DNA from: Holdemanella sp.
GTDB lineage: Bacteria; Bacillota_I; Bacilli_A; Erysipelotrichales; Erysipelotrichaceae
Assembly: GCA_021442845.1 (NCBI GenBank)
Contig: JABUSD010000157.1
Coordinates: forward strand, 1 to 11,437
Direction: 5' to 3'
DNA length: 11,437 bases
The translations under genes were made by a program, and so were the position numbers. Of this stretch, positions 6,701 through 11,437 are shown piece after piece (the stretch's first letter is position 1; every line of letters begins with the position of its first letter). The notes beneath the pieces were generated by a model. The model saw only the letters and a program-made list of their open reading frames with translations. It was not told the DNA's origin and searched no databases.

Positions 6701-6999
6701 CTGGATTCTTTATGGGTAATGGTATCCACAAAGAAGGATGGCTGGACATCCTCTACACCATCGATCTTTTTGATCTTATCAATGTCATCCTGTTTTAAAC
6801 CAAGGGTAGAATAGACTTGAATATCTTGTACATTGTATTCATCAAAGTAGGAGTCTGCACTGTTTTTCATATCAGGTGCACTTGCTTTGATTCCACCAAA
6901 GAAGGCAACCCCAATAGCTACAATGCTCAATATCGAAAAGAAGCGGCCTAAGGAATGGCGAATCTCCTGTAGGATGTTTTTAAAAAATACGCGTGGCAT
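3754..6999 (-). CDS. FtsX/MacB-type ABC transporter permease with long coiled-coil ectodomain
   Basis: 1081 residues, eight predicted membrane segments: one near 20-38, three near 556-577, 602-632 and 645-675, one near 723-743, and three near 949-970, 1003-1026 and 1042-1064. This is two copies of the FtsX-like unit (4 + 4). Each has a cytoplasmic coupling segment, EQRSEIGTMKALGYSKLQI (581-599) and SERIREIATIKVLGFLPNEV (977-996). The first ectodomain is MacB-periplasmic-core-like (about 40-250) and then a very long Gln/Glu/Ala/Lys-rich coiled coil (about 253-530), probably an antiparallel hairpin outside the membrane. The second ectodomain is about 745-948. Within the coil, IEQIEQGEAQLPELIAQRD (334-352) and GIAQIEEASTKKPELIQNRD (436-455) look like a duplicated segment. 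Such permeases act mechanically with their ATPase on extracytoplasmic substrates (lipids, peptides, antibiotics) rather than by simple import; the substrate here is unknown. The start ATG overlaps the ATPase stop by one base (TAATG), so translation is coupled; AGGA lies 10 nt upstream. Confidence 0.93.
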   Translation of the reverse strand: MPRVFFKNILQEIRHSLGRFFSILSIVAIGVAFFGGIKASAPDMKNSADSYFDEYNVQDIQVYSTLGLKQDDIDKIKKIDGVEDVQPSFFVDTITHKESSQLVIKVFSLPDTLSINKIRMVDGRLPEKENECIIMAPSATDKLFGNFEIGDEIDLSSGIDTPLSDTLKNTKYTIVGTCYNPNYLSYQLGSSNVGNGSVSSFIYVPQDNVLVDYYTEIDVTVKGAKDVNMYSDAYFDIIKPVKKEIKNIAGDQIDAQIKSLQDELNDAKRKAKEEFKKAWDEIESGQQKIEQAKKEISANEPSLANAKIELDNGWKEYNDGLKQIEPLSQVIAAIEQIEQGEAQLPELIAQRDYILSQIGSVENAKSQLNILSAQKTIVEGTISQLEAWIASGTLKGKALEAVQEQLASAKTSLETLNQSIQGLNDAIAGLEQLNAGIAQIEEASTKKPELIQNRDLMLEAKKKLDEAYATLSSAQKEYDAGLAKLTSAKAEVEANEKKLNDGQKELESKEEEAEEEFKKAQQQIDDLEGKWIVLDRNSHYSYRDYGACADRMDGIAKVFPVFFFLVAALVCMTTMTRMVDEQRSEIGTMKALGYSKLQISSKYVIYAASASIFGSALGCLVGMIVFPLVIFTAWNLLYNLPGIVFVLQPGLIFLSAGSVTGVTLLATLFSIYGELIEVPSQLMRPKAAKAGKKIFLEFIPFIWNRLNFLQKVCARNLFRYKKRFYMTIIGIAGCSALLVSGFGINDSIGDIVTQQYGAIYHYNASVSTDEDSEELRDTIGHYDGVENLYEEQQMALTTEANGKEMTITCHIIDEAEKFPSFVTLKSTSNGEELPLADNKVYISQKIAMMADKDVGDTITVKDANEDEIQLTIDGIYENYVEHHLYVTKDTYDTWDTVAKKTTTYLLKNKTTDSDFEKDLGNKIMSNKDITSVVFYSSLEKNFKDMIKSLSMIVVVLVISAALLAFVVLYNLSNVNISERIREIATIKVLGFLPNEVSSYVNRESTILTIIGAIAGLGIGIGLHHLIMNLAEMDDIMFGRTIKPISYVISFGLTILFNILINLFMRRKLNKIQMVESLKAVE

Positions 7000-7703
7000 T
7001 AGTATTCAATCCTATCTACATCCATTGGATGTTCATTAATATGTACACTTTCAATCTTTCCACTTCTTACCTTGATAACTTTATTTCCCATTGGACATAA
7101 TGCCAGGTTATGCGTAATAACAATTACAGTCTTTTTCTGGTCAATGCATGTCTGCTGCAAAACCTTTAAAACCTGTTTGCCTGTTACATAATCCAGGGCT
7201 CCGGTTGGTTCATCACATAATAACAGTTTTGGATTCTTAGCTAAGGCTCTGGCAATGGCTACACGCTGCTGTTCACCTCCCGATAACTGGCTAGGGAAGT
7301 TATCCATACGATCTTCAAGACCAACGGATTTTATCGTTTCTTCAATATTCAATGGATTTTTACAGATCTGTGTTGCGAGTTCAACATTTTCCTTTAATGT
7401 AAGATTTTGAACAAGATTATAAAACTGGAAGACAAAACCAACATCATAGCGTCTATATAAAGTCATTTCTTTATCGTTGTAGGAACTGATTTCATTTCCA
7501 TCAACAAGGATTTTTCCTTCAGTAATGGTATCCATTCCACCTAAAAGGTTAAGAATTGTACTTTTACCAGCACCAGAAGCACCAGCAATGATGACAAATT
7601 CGCCCTGTTCGATTTCAAAGGATACACCATCTAAGGCGTTGATTTTTACTTCTCCCATCGTATATGTCTTTTTTACATTTTCAAATGAAATAAAACTAGA
7701 CAT
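6999..7703 (-). CDS. ABC transporter ATP-binding protein, MacB/LolD type
   Basis: 234 residues, a complete nucleotide-binding domain of the MacB/LolD (SalX) class, energising the FtsX-type permease encoded directly downstream. All motifs are present: Walker [10 protein letters not shown] (41-49), Q-loop Gln93, signature LSGGEQQR (140-147), Walker B LLLCDEP (160-166) with catalytic Glu165, D-loop ALD (169-171) and switch His198. Start at 7703 is supported by AAGGGG with about 8 nt spacing. It is the first gene of a two-gene operon; its TAA shares one base with the permease ATG. No two-component system, which often sits next to antibiotic-sensing BceAB-type pairs, is present in this window. The neighbour upstream, the DegV gene, is divergent. 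Confidence 0.96.
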   Translation of the reverse strand: MSSFISFENVKKTYTMGEVKINALDGVSFEIEQGEFVIIAGASGAGKSTILNLLGGMDTITEGKILVDGNEISSYNDKEMTLYRRYDVGFVFQFYNLVQNLTLKENVELATQICKNPLNIEETIKSVGLEDRMDNFPSQLSGGEQQRVAIARALAKNPKLLLCDEPTGALDYVTGKQVLKVLQQTCIDQKKTVIVITHNLALCPMGNKVIKVRSGKIESVHINEHPMDVDRIEY

Positions 7704-7725
7704 TCAATCACCCCTTTATCCATAT

Positions 7726-7734
7726 ATTATAACA
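7726..7734 (-). promoter_or_regulatory. Extended -10 promoter of the ABC operon
   Basis: On the minus strand TGTTATAAT is a consensus extended -10 (TGnTATAAT). The -35 at 16 bp spacing is TGTGAA (7748-7753), a poor match. That same hexamer, read on the other strand, is the -35 of the divergent DegV promoter. The ribosome site AAGGGGTG and ATG of the ATPase gene follow. Confidence 0.65.
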
Positions 7735-7747
7735 TTATTCAAATAAG

Positions 7748-7776
7748 TTCACAGTGAAATGAAAAGAGTATATAAT
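7748..7776 (+). promoter_or_regulatory. Promoter of the DegV gene
   Basis: A -35 TTCACA (7748-7753, five of six consensus) and a perfect -10 TATAAT (7771-7776) are separated by exactly 17 bp. The predicted start near 7783 gives a leader of about 22 nt with AGAGGG (7792-7797) 7 nt before the ATG. Confidence 0.8.
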
Positions 7777-7804
7777 ATTATGGTGGAATGAAGAGGGAAA
7801 GACT

Positions 7805-8659
7805 ATGAAAGTAGCATTTGTGACAGATACAGGAACAGGGCAAACACCGGATTACTGGAAGGAGAAAGGCATTTATTGCCTTCCATTACAATTAGGCTGT
7901 GATCAGGAAACCTATGATGAATATGTAGATATTTCCTATGAAGATGTCATTAAGAAAATGCATCAGAAAAAAATGATGAAGACATCACTTCCAAAGGTAG
8001 GATTGATTCAGGATTGTTTTGAACAGTTAAAGGAAGAAGGATATGATACTATTTTTGCGGTGCCAATCTGTTCAGGATTATCCAGCACACTTTCAACAAT
8101 GGAAATGATTGCCAATCAATTGGAAATGCAATTTATTGGAGTTGATTGTCATGTTACAGCCGTTGTTGAATCGCATTGTGTCGAATTGGCAAAACAGATG
8201 TATGAAGCTGGCTTTTCAATGGAGGAAATTCAAAAGAAAATGGATTCCGTTATTGAAAGTGCAGATACCATCCTATTGTGTGATGACTTAGATCATATGT
8301 GTCGTGGAGGACGACTTACACCCATGGCAGCTGCCTTAGGAGGTCTATTAAAGATTAAACCAGTGCTTCATGTTAACAAGCGAACACAAGGAAGAGTGGA
8401 TGTATTTGATAAGGTGCGTACAATGAAAAAAGCCCAGGGTGTTGTCATCAATCACATCCTTGAAGAAGGTGTAAACAATGACTATACAATCATTATTGCC
8501 CATGTTGATGCATATGAAGGGGCTATTGAATATAGAGATCGTATCAAAAATTCAATTCCAGATGCAGAATATGAAATTATTGATTTGGTCTCAGCTGTAG
8601 GAATTCATACTGGACTTGGATGTTTAGCTTTGCAGGTTTTTAAGAAGGAGACATTTTAA
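7805..8659 (+). CDS. DegV family protein (FakB-like fatty-acid-binding protein)
   Basis: 284 residues, typical DegV length. DegV/FakB proteins bind a fatty acid in the cytosol and, in Firmicutes, present it to the kinase FakA for acyl-phosphate formation, feeding exogenous fatty acids into phospholipid synthesis. Family landmarks are the N-terminal VTDTGTG (6-12), KTSLP (59-63) where the usual motif is TSQPS, SGLSST (90-95), RGGRL (167-171), LLKIKPVL (181-188) and the C-terminal GIHTG (266-270) whose His contributes to carboxylate binding in FakB. The usual Pro of HTGPG is Leu271 here. Genomes often carry several DegV paralogues with different acyl preference; fakA is not in this window, so the partner and ligand are inferred from the family. 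It has its own promoter and terminator. Confidence 0.93.
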   Translation: MKVAFVTDTGTGQTPDYWKEKGIYCLPLQLGCDQETYDEYVDISYEDVIKKMHQKKMMKTSLPKVGLIQDCFEQLKEEGYDTIFAVPICSGLSSTLSTMEMIANQLEMQFIGVDCHVTAVVESHCVELAKQMYEAGFSMEEIQKKMDSVIESADTILLCDDLDHMCRGGRLTPMAAALGGLLKIKPVLHVNKRTQGRVDVFDKVRTMKKAQGVVINHILEEGVNNDYTIIIAHVDAYEGAIEYRDRIKNSIPDAEYEIIDLVSAVGIHTGLGCLALQVFKKETF

Positions 8660-8685
8660 AAGGCAGAAATGCCTTTTTCTTTTTT
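8658..8685 (+). terminator. Terminator after the DegV gene
   Basis: An 8-bp stem AAAAGGCA (8658-8665) and TGCCTTTT (8670-8677) closes a GAAA tetraloop and is followed by a T-rich tract to 8685. The left arm overlaps the stop codon. Confidence 0.9.
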
Positions 8686-8696
8686 GAAAAAAAGAA

Positions 8697-8702
8697 TATA
8701 CT
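8697..8702 (+). promoter_or_regulatory. Possible -10 element of pta
   Basis: TATACT lies 41 nt before the pta start. The sequence 17 bp upstream (TTTTTC) is a poor -35 and falls in the preceding terminator's T tract, so this assignment is tentative. A promoter is expected here because a strong terminator separates pta from the DegV gene. Confidence 0.35.
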
Positions 8703-8743
8703 AATAACGTAAGAAGCCTAAAGATAAGGAACGAGGTATTAAT

Positions 8744-9748
8744 ATGATCATTAAACAATTAGAACAGAAAATTAAAGGAAAAGGAATTCGTATTGTATTG
8801 ACAGAAGGTTGGGACGTACGTGAAATGGAAGCAGCTCTAGAATTGGCTAAAAACGGTGTTGTTCAGCCAATCTTATTAGGGGATTTAGATGCTGTTCAGG
8901 CATGTGCTGACAAGGCAGGATATGATATTTCAAATCTAGAAGTTATCGATCCAGCAAAGTATGACAAAATGGATGAAATGGTTGCCAAGATGGTTGAACT
9001 TCGTAAAGGAAAACTAGACGAAGAAACAGCTAAGAAATGGGCATTACAGACAAACTATTTTGGAACAATGCTAGTTAAGATGGGATATGCTGATGGATTG
9101 GTAGGAGGAGCTACTTATTCTACAGCTGATACAGTTCGTCCAGCATTGCAGTTAGTTAAGACAAAACCAGGATCAAAACTAGTAAGTTCAAGCTTCATTC
9201 TAGTTCGTGGTGATGAAAAATATGTATGTGGAGACTGCGCAATCAACATTGATTACCAGGATACAGTAAAAGATGGTGTTGTTGTTCAGAAAGCCGCTGA
9301 AAAGCTAGCTGAAGTTGTTGTTGAAACGGCTAAAACAGCTATGGTATTTGGAATTGAACCAAAGGTAGCTGTATTATCATTCTCTACAAAGGGATCTGGA
9401 AAGAAAGGTACGGTTGATTTATCACGCGAAGCAACAATTATCGCACAACAGATGGCTCCAGAAATCGCAATTGATGGAGAATTACAGTTCGATGCTGCTG
9501 TAGCACCAGAAGTAGCTAAGACAAAATGTCCAGATTCTAAGGTTGCAGGACAAGCAAATACATTCATCTTCCCTAACATTGAAGCAGGAAACATCGGATA
9601 CAAGATGGCTCAGCGTTTAGGTGGATTCGAAGCAATCGGACCAATCCTACAAGGATTAAATGCACCTATCAACGACTTAAGCCGTGGATGTACAGCAGAA
9701 GAAGTCTATAAGCTTGCCGTTATTACAGCTGCTCAGTCATTAAATTAA
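8744..9748 (+). CDS. pta: Phosphate acetyltransferase
   Basis: 334 residues, the length of the short (catalytic domain only) Pta found in Firmicutes and Methanosarcina, without the N-terminal DRTGG region of the enterobacterial enzyme. It interconverts acetyl-CoA plus phosphate with acetyl phosphate plus CoA in the cytosol; with acetate kinase this yields ATP and acetate. Motifs include DGLVGGATYSTADTVRPALQ (117-136), the TKGSGKK stretch (215-221), ANTFIFPNIEAGNIGYKMAQ (271-290) and GPILQGLNAPINDLSRGC (299-316), where Asp311 and Ser313-Arg314 match the conserved catalytic block. These favour Pta over phosphate butyryltransferase. Start at 8744 has GAGG (8733-8736) 7 nt upstream. ackA is not adjacent. 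Codons are biased (GTT, GCT, CGT) as in highly expressed genes. Confidence 0.97.
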   Translation: MIIKQLEQKIKGKGIRIVLTEGWDVREMEAALELAKNGVVQPILLGDLDAVQACADKAGYDISNLEVIDPAKYDKMDEMVAKMVELRKGKLDEETAKKWALQTNYFGTMLVKMGYADGLVGGATYSTADTVRPALQLVKTKPGSKLVSSSFILVRGDEKYVCGDCAINIDYQDTVKDGVVVQKAAEKLAEVVVETAKTAMVFGIEPKVAVLSFSTKGSGKKGTVDLSREATIIAQQMAPEIAIDGELQFDAAVAPEVAKTKCPDSKVAGQANTFIFPNIEAGNIGYKMAQRLGGFEAIGPILQGLNAPINDLSRGCTAEEVYKLAVITAAQSLN

Positions 9749-9753
9749 TCTTG

Positions 9754-9780
9754 AAAGCCCTTAAGGGCTTTTTTCTTTTT
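9754..9780 (+). terminator. pta terminator
   Basis: A 7-bp stem AAAGCCC (9754-9760) and GGGCTTT (9765-9771) with TTAA loop is followed by a T-rich tract (TTTCTTTTT). Its distal end overlaps the candidate -35 of the next operon. Confidence 0.92.
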
Positions 9781-9805
9781 ACTTTACTTTTTTCTTGTGT
9801 ATAAT
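9778..9805 (+). promoter_or_regulatory. Promoter of the three-gene unknown/UPF0237/UPF0210 operon
   Basis: A perfect -10 TATAAT (9800-9805) lies 16 bp from TTTACT (9778-9783, four of six -35 consensus). The expected transcript start, about 7 nt after the -10, is 9811-9813, which coincides with the ATG at 9812. No ribosome site precedes that ATG, so the message may be leaderless. Confidence 0.6.
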
Positions 9806-9811
9806 AAGTAC

Positions 9812-10300
9812 ATGTTTAAAAGAAAAGAAAAATTTCCTTATGACATCGATTTAGGTGCCATCATGGATTATGTGAAAGATCATTTTATATTAGTAATAAA
9901 AGACGATTTCTGGACGGAAGAGGAGATAAAATTGTTACAAAATCCGTTGGATCTGCACTTTTGTTACACGATGGATATAGCTATTTTTGTATTGGAAGGT
10001 GGAAGCATTGATTCCAGTGATTTCTATTTCAATATTCAGGAATGCGACTGGAAGGAACATCTGTTAAATTCCCGATTTATTGATGTTGAACTTCTATTGG
10101 TTGATAAACACAATGATATCTGTTTTAAAAGGAAAAAGACATTGAATGAACAGCAGAGCCAGAATATTCTAACTTATCTTAAAAAACAGAATGAAGTACA
10201 GTTTATGCCAAATGAATACGATGTAAATATTCAAGGATTACAGAGTTCATATGAGCCATTTGAACTATTAAAGTATGCAAAGGAAGAAATTAAATTTTAG
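9812..10300 (+). CDS. Conserved-looking protein of unknown function, head of the UPF0237/UPF0210 operon
   Basis: 162 residues if started at ATG 9812. I do not recognise the family. The protein is cytosolic in appearance: no signal peptide or membrane segment, acidic overall, with a basic N-terminus (MFKRKEKFPYD), a hydrophobic strand-rich middle (HFILVIKDDFW; TMDIAIFVLEGG; FIDVELLLVDKH) and a hydrophilic C-terminal third. Alternating hydrophobic strands and acidic turns suggest a small alpha/beta domain, which is only inference. The start is uncertain. A GTG at 9797 lies at the -10 box and is unlikely. ATG 9812 has no ribosome site but sits where transcription should begin. ATG 9863 has AGGTG 5 nt upstream and would give 145 residues. 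The stop overlaps the ribosome site of the ACT gene, so it is co-transcribed and probably translationally coupled with it. Confidence 0.8.
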   Translation: MFKRKEKFPYDIDLGAIMDYVKDHFILVIKDDFWTEEEIKLLQNPLDLHFCYTMDIAIFVLEGGSIDSSDFYFNIQECDWKEHLLNSRFIDVELLLVDKHNDICFKRKKTLNEQQSQNILTYLKKQNEVQFMPNEYDVNIQGLQSSYEPFELLKYAKEEIKF

Positions 10301-10305
10301 GAGGG
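10299..10305 (+). promoter_or_regulatory. Ribosome binding site fixing the ACT-protein start
   Basis: AGGAGGG, a near-perfect anti-16S match, begins inside the TAG stop of the upstream gene and lies 5 nt before ATG 10311. It rules out the longer in-frame reading beginning at 10275, which would overlap the upstream gene by 26 nt. Confidence 0.85.
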
Positions 10306-10310
10306 ATATC

Positions 10311-10580
10311 ATGAAAGCGGTTATTAGTGTTATCGGTAAGGATCGAGTAGGAATCCTAGCCATGATCTGTAATGAATGCGCATCTGCAAATATCAATATT
10401 CTTGATGTTGCCCAGACAATTGTAGATGGTATGTTTACAATGACAATGAGTGTTGATTTTACAATGATGAACGGTTCATTAATTGACTTTACAAAACATA
10501 TGGAAACATTAGGGAAGGAAAAGAATCTAGTCATCCATGTCATGCACCAGGATATCTTTGATTCAATGCATAAGATTTAA
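10311..10580 (+). CDS. ACT domain protein, UPF0237 family
   Basis: 89 residues, the family's usual length: one ACT domain. It opens MKAVISVIGKDRVGI, the typical first strand and ligand-binding loop (DRVGI), continues with NINILDVAQTIVDGMFTM, and ends HQDIFDSMHKI, matching the characteristic UPF0237 tail 'HEDIFNAMHRI'. ACT domains bind amino acids or other small ligands and usually act as dimers; the role of this stand-alone protein is unknown. In many Firmicutes its gene lies immediately upstream of a UPF0210 gene, as here, which suggests that it senses a ligand for, or binds to, the UPF0210 protein. The gap to the next gene is 12 nt and to the previous gene 10 nt, so the three genes form one operon. 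Confidence 0.95.
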   Translation: MKAVISVIGKDRVGILAMICNECASANINILDVAQTIVDGMFTMTMSVDFTMMNGSLIDFTKHMETLGKEKNLVIHVMHQDIFDSMHKI

Positions 10581-10592
10581 GAGGTATCTAAA

Positions 10593-11437
10593 ATGTTGAC
10601 AAATGAGATTTTAGAAACAATTAAGATGATAGATGAAGAATGTCTGGATATTCGTACTATCACAATGGGTATTTCCTTATTGGATTGTATGGATCCAGAT
10701 ATTGATAAGGCATGTGAAAAGATTGAAAAGAAAATCTGTACACTCGCTAAGGATTTAGTACCCGTAGGAAATGAAATTGCGACAACATTGGGAATTCCTG
10801 TTGTAAACAAGCGAATCAGTGTAACACCCATTTCGATGCTGGCAGCCTGTTCAAAAGGAAATCCCGTCAAGTTTGCCTTAACATTGGAAAAATGCGCCCA
10901 GACATTAGGCGTTGATTTTATTGGAGGCTATTCTGCCTTAGTGCAGAAAGGCTTTGCGCATGGAGATATTGAACTGATCCAATCAATACCAGAGGCCCTT
11001 GCTAAGACAAGTCATGTCTGTGCTTCTGTCAATGTAGGCTCAACAAAAGCTGGAATCAATATGGATGCGGTTAAAATGATGGGTGAAATTGTAAAGGAAT
11101 GTGCCGAACTGACAAAGGATGATAACTGTCTAGGTGCAGCAAAGCTTGTTGTATTCTGCAATGCCCCAGAGGATAATCCATTTATGGCAGGTGCCTTCCA
11201 TGGTGTAGGGGAAGCAGATTGTGTCATCAATGTAGGTGTTTCAGGACCAGGTGTTGTGCGTGCAACACTTGCCAAGGCAGATAAGACATTACCAATGGAT
11301 CAGATAGCCAATCTGATCAAGCGTACGGCATTTAAAATCACAAGAATGGGACAGCTGGTAGGAACTATTGCCTCAAAGAAGTTAGGTGTACCATTTGGAA
11401 TTGTGGATTTATCATTAGCACCAACTCCAGCAGTAGG
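10593..11437 (+). CDS. UPF0210/DUF711 (PFL family) protein, 3' end beyond the window
   Basis: 281 codons are present and the frame runs off the right edge; the family is normally about 450 residues, so roughly 60 percent is visible. Start ATG 10593 has GAGG (10581-10584) 8 nt upstream, directly after the ACT gene stop. The protein begins with the family signature [14 protein letters not shown], followed by [27 protein letters not shown], a [18 protein letters not shown] segment and [20 protein letters not shown]. These Gly-rich loops and conserved Cys/His residues are typical of UPF0210, which is known structurally from pneumococcus but, to my knowledge, has no established reaction. Pairing with the UPF0237 ACT protein is conserved across Firmicutes. 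No frameshift is seen in the visible part. Confidence 0.95.
   Translation, partial: MLTNEILETIKMIDEECLDIRTITMGISLLDCMDPDIDKACEKIEKKICTLAKDLVPVGNEIATTLGIPVVNKRISVTPISMLAACSKGNPVKFALTLEKCAQTLGVDFIGGYSALVQKGFAHGDIELIQSIPEALAKTSHVCASVNVGSTKAGINMDAVKMMGEIVKECAELTKDDNCLGAAKLVVFCNAPEDNPFMAGAFHGVGEADCVINVGVSGPGVVRATLAKADKTLPMDQIANLIKRTAFKITRMGQLVGTIASKKLGVPFGIVDLSLAPTPAV

Noticed and set aside
8686..8743. Riboswitch or leader RNA before pta
   Set aside because: Only about 58 nt remain after the DegV terminator and no stable stem or known aptamer pattern is visible.
9286..9603. Antisense ORF inside pta
   Set aside because: It lies opposite highly conserved pta codons with no signal for expression.
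10275..10310. Longer N-terminus for the ACT protein
   Set aside because: It would overlap the upstream gene, and the AGGAGGG site clearly points to ATG 10311, which gives the usual 89-residue family length.
11012..11275. Antisense ORF inside the UPF0210 gene
   Set aside because: The sense frame is a strongly recognisable family member; the antisense translation is low-complexity Ser/Thr/Ala.

Overview
The window is about 11.4 kb of compact, AT-rich bacterial chromosome. Gene content and style suggest a low-GC Gram-positive gut-type Firmicute: strong AGGAGG-like ribosome sites, short intergenic gaps with intrinsic terminators, a lipoprotein with a Gram-positive lipobox, a DegV/FakB protein, and a UPF0237-UPF0210 pair. 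An Erysipelotrichia/Clostridia-like host fits best, but this is inference without a marker gene. I see no tRNA, rRNA, CRISPR array, insertion sequence or prophage gene.

Layout, left to right. (1) The 3' end of an unidentified secreted-type protein (2-256), closed by a terminator. (2) A lipoprotein made of two tandem copies of one about 112-residue domain (378-1214). It converges on a Cof-type HAD phosphatase (minus, 1246-2049). (3) Divergent from that, pfkA, glycolytic 6-phosphofructokinase (2175-3137), monocistronic with a strong terminator. (4) A one-gene unit (3266-3745) encoding an Xre-type HTH fused to a minimal nucleotidyltransferase (MNT) domain. It is preceded by two identical 15-bp palindromes exactly 30 bp apart, with further half-sites in near-register. 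(5) A convergent two-gene minus-strand operon: a MacB/LolD-type ABC ATPase (6999-7703) translationally coupled by a TAATG overlap to a 1081-residue FtsX-type permease with a long extracytoplasmic coiled coil (3754-6999). (6) Divergent from it, a DegV-family fatty-acid-binding protein (7805-8659), then pta, phosphate acetyltransferase (8744-9748), each with its own terminator. (7) A three-gene plus-strand operon to the window edge: an unidentified 162-residue protein (9812-10300), a UPF0237 ACT-domain protein (10311-10580) and the first 281 codons of a UPF0210/DUF711 protein (10593 to the end).

Most of the window is ordinary core metabolism: glycolysis (pfkA), acetate/acetyl-CoA exchange (pta), exogenous fatty-acid handling (DegV), sugar-phosphate or cofactor phosphatase (Cof) and envelope export (ABC). 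The least explained part is the solitary HTH-MNT gene. It combines a DNA-binding domain, a nucleotidyltransferase fold whose second metal-binding Asp is Asn, no HEPN/HepT partner next to it, and a periodic operator array over its own promoter. It looks like an autoregulated, toxin-antitoxin-derived regulator. Other points of interest are the unknown gene heading the UPF0237/UPF0210 operon, which may be leaderless, and the duplicated lipoprotein.
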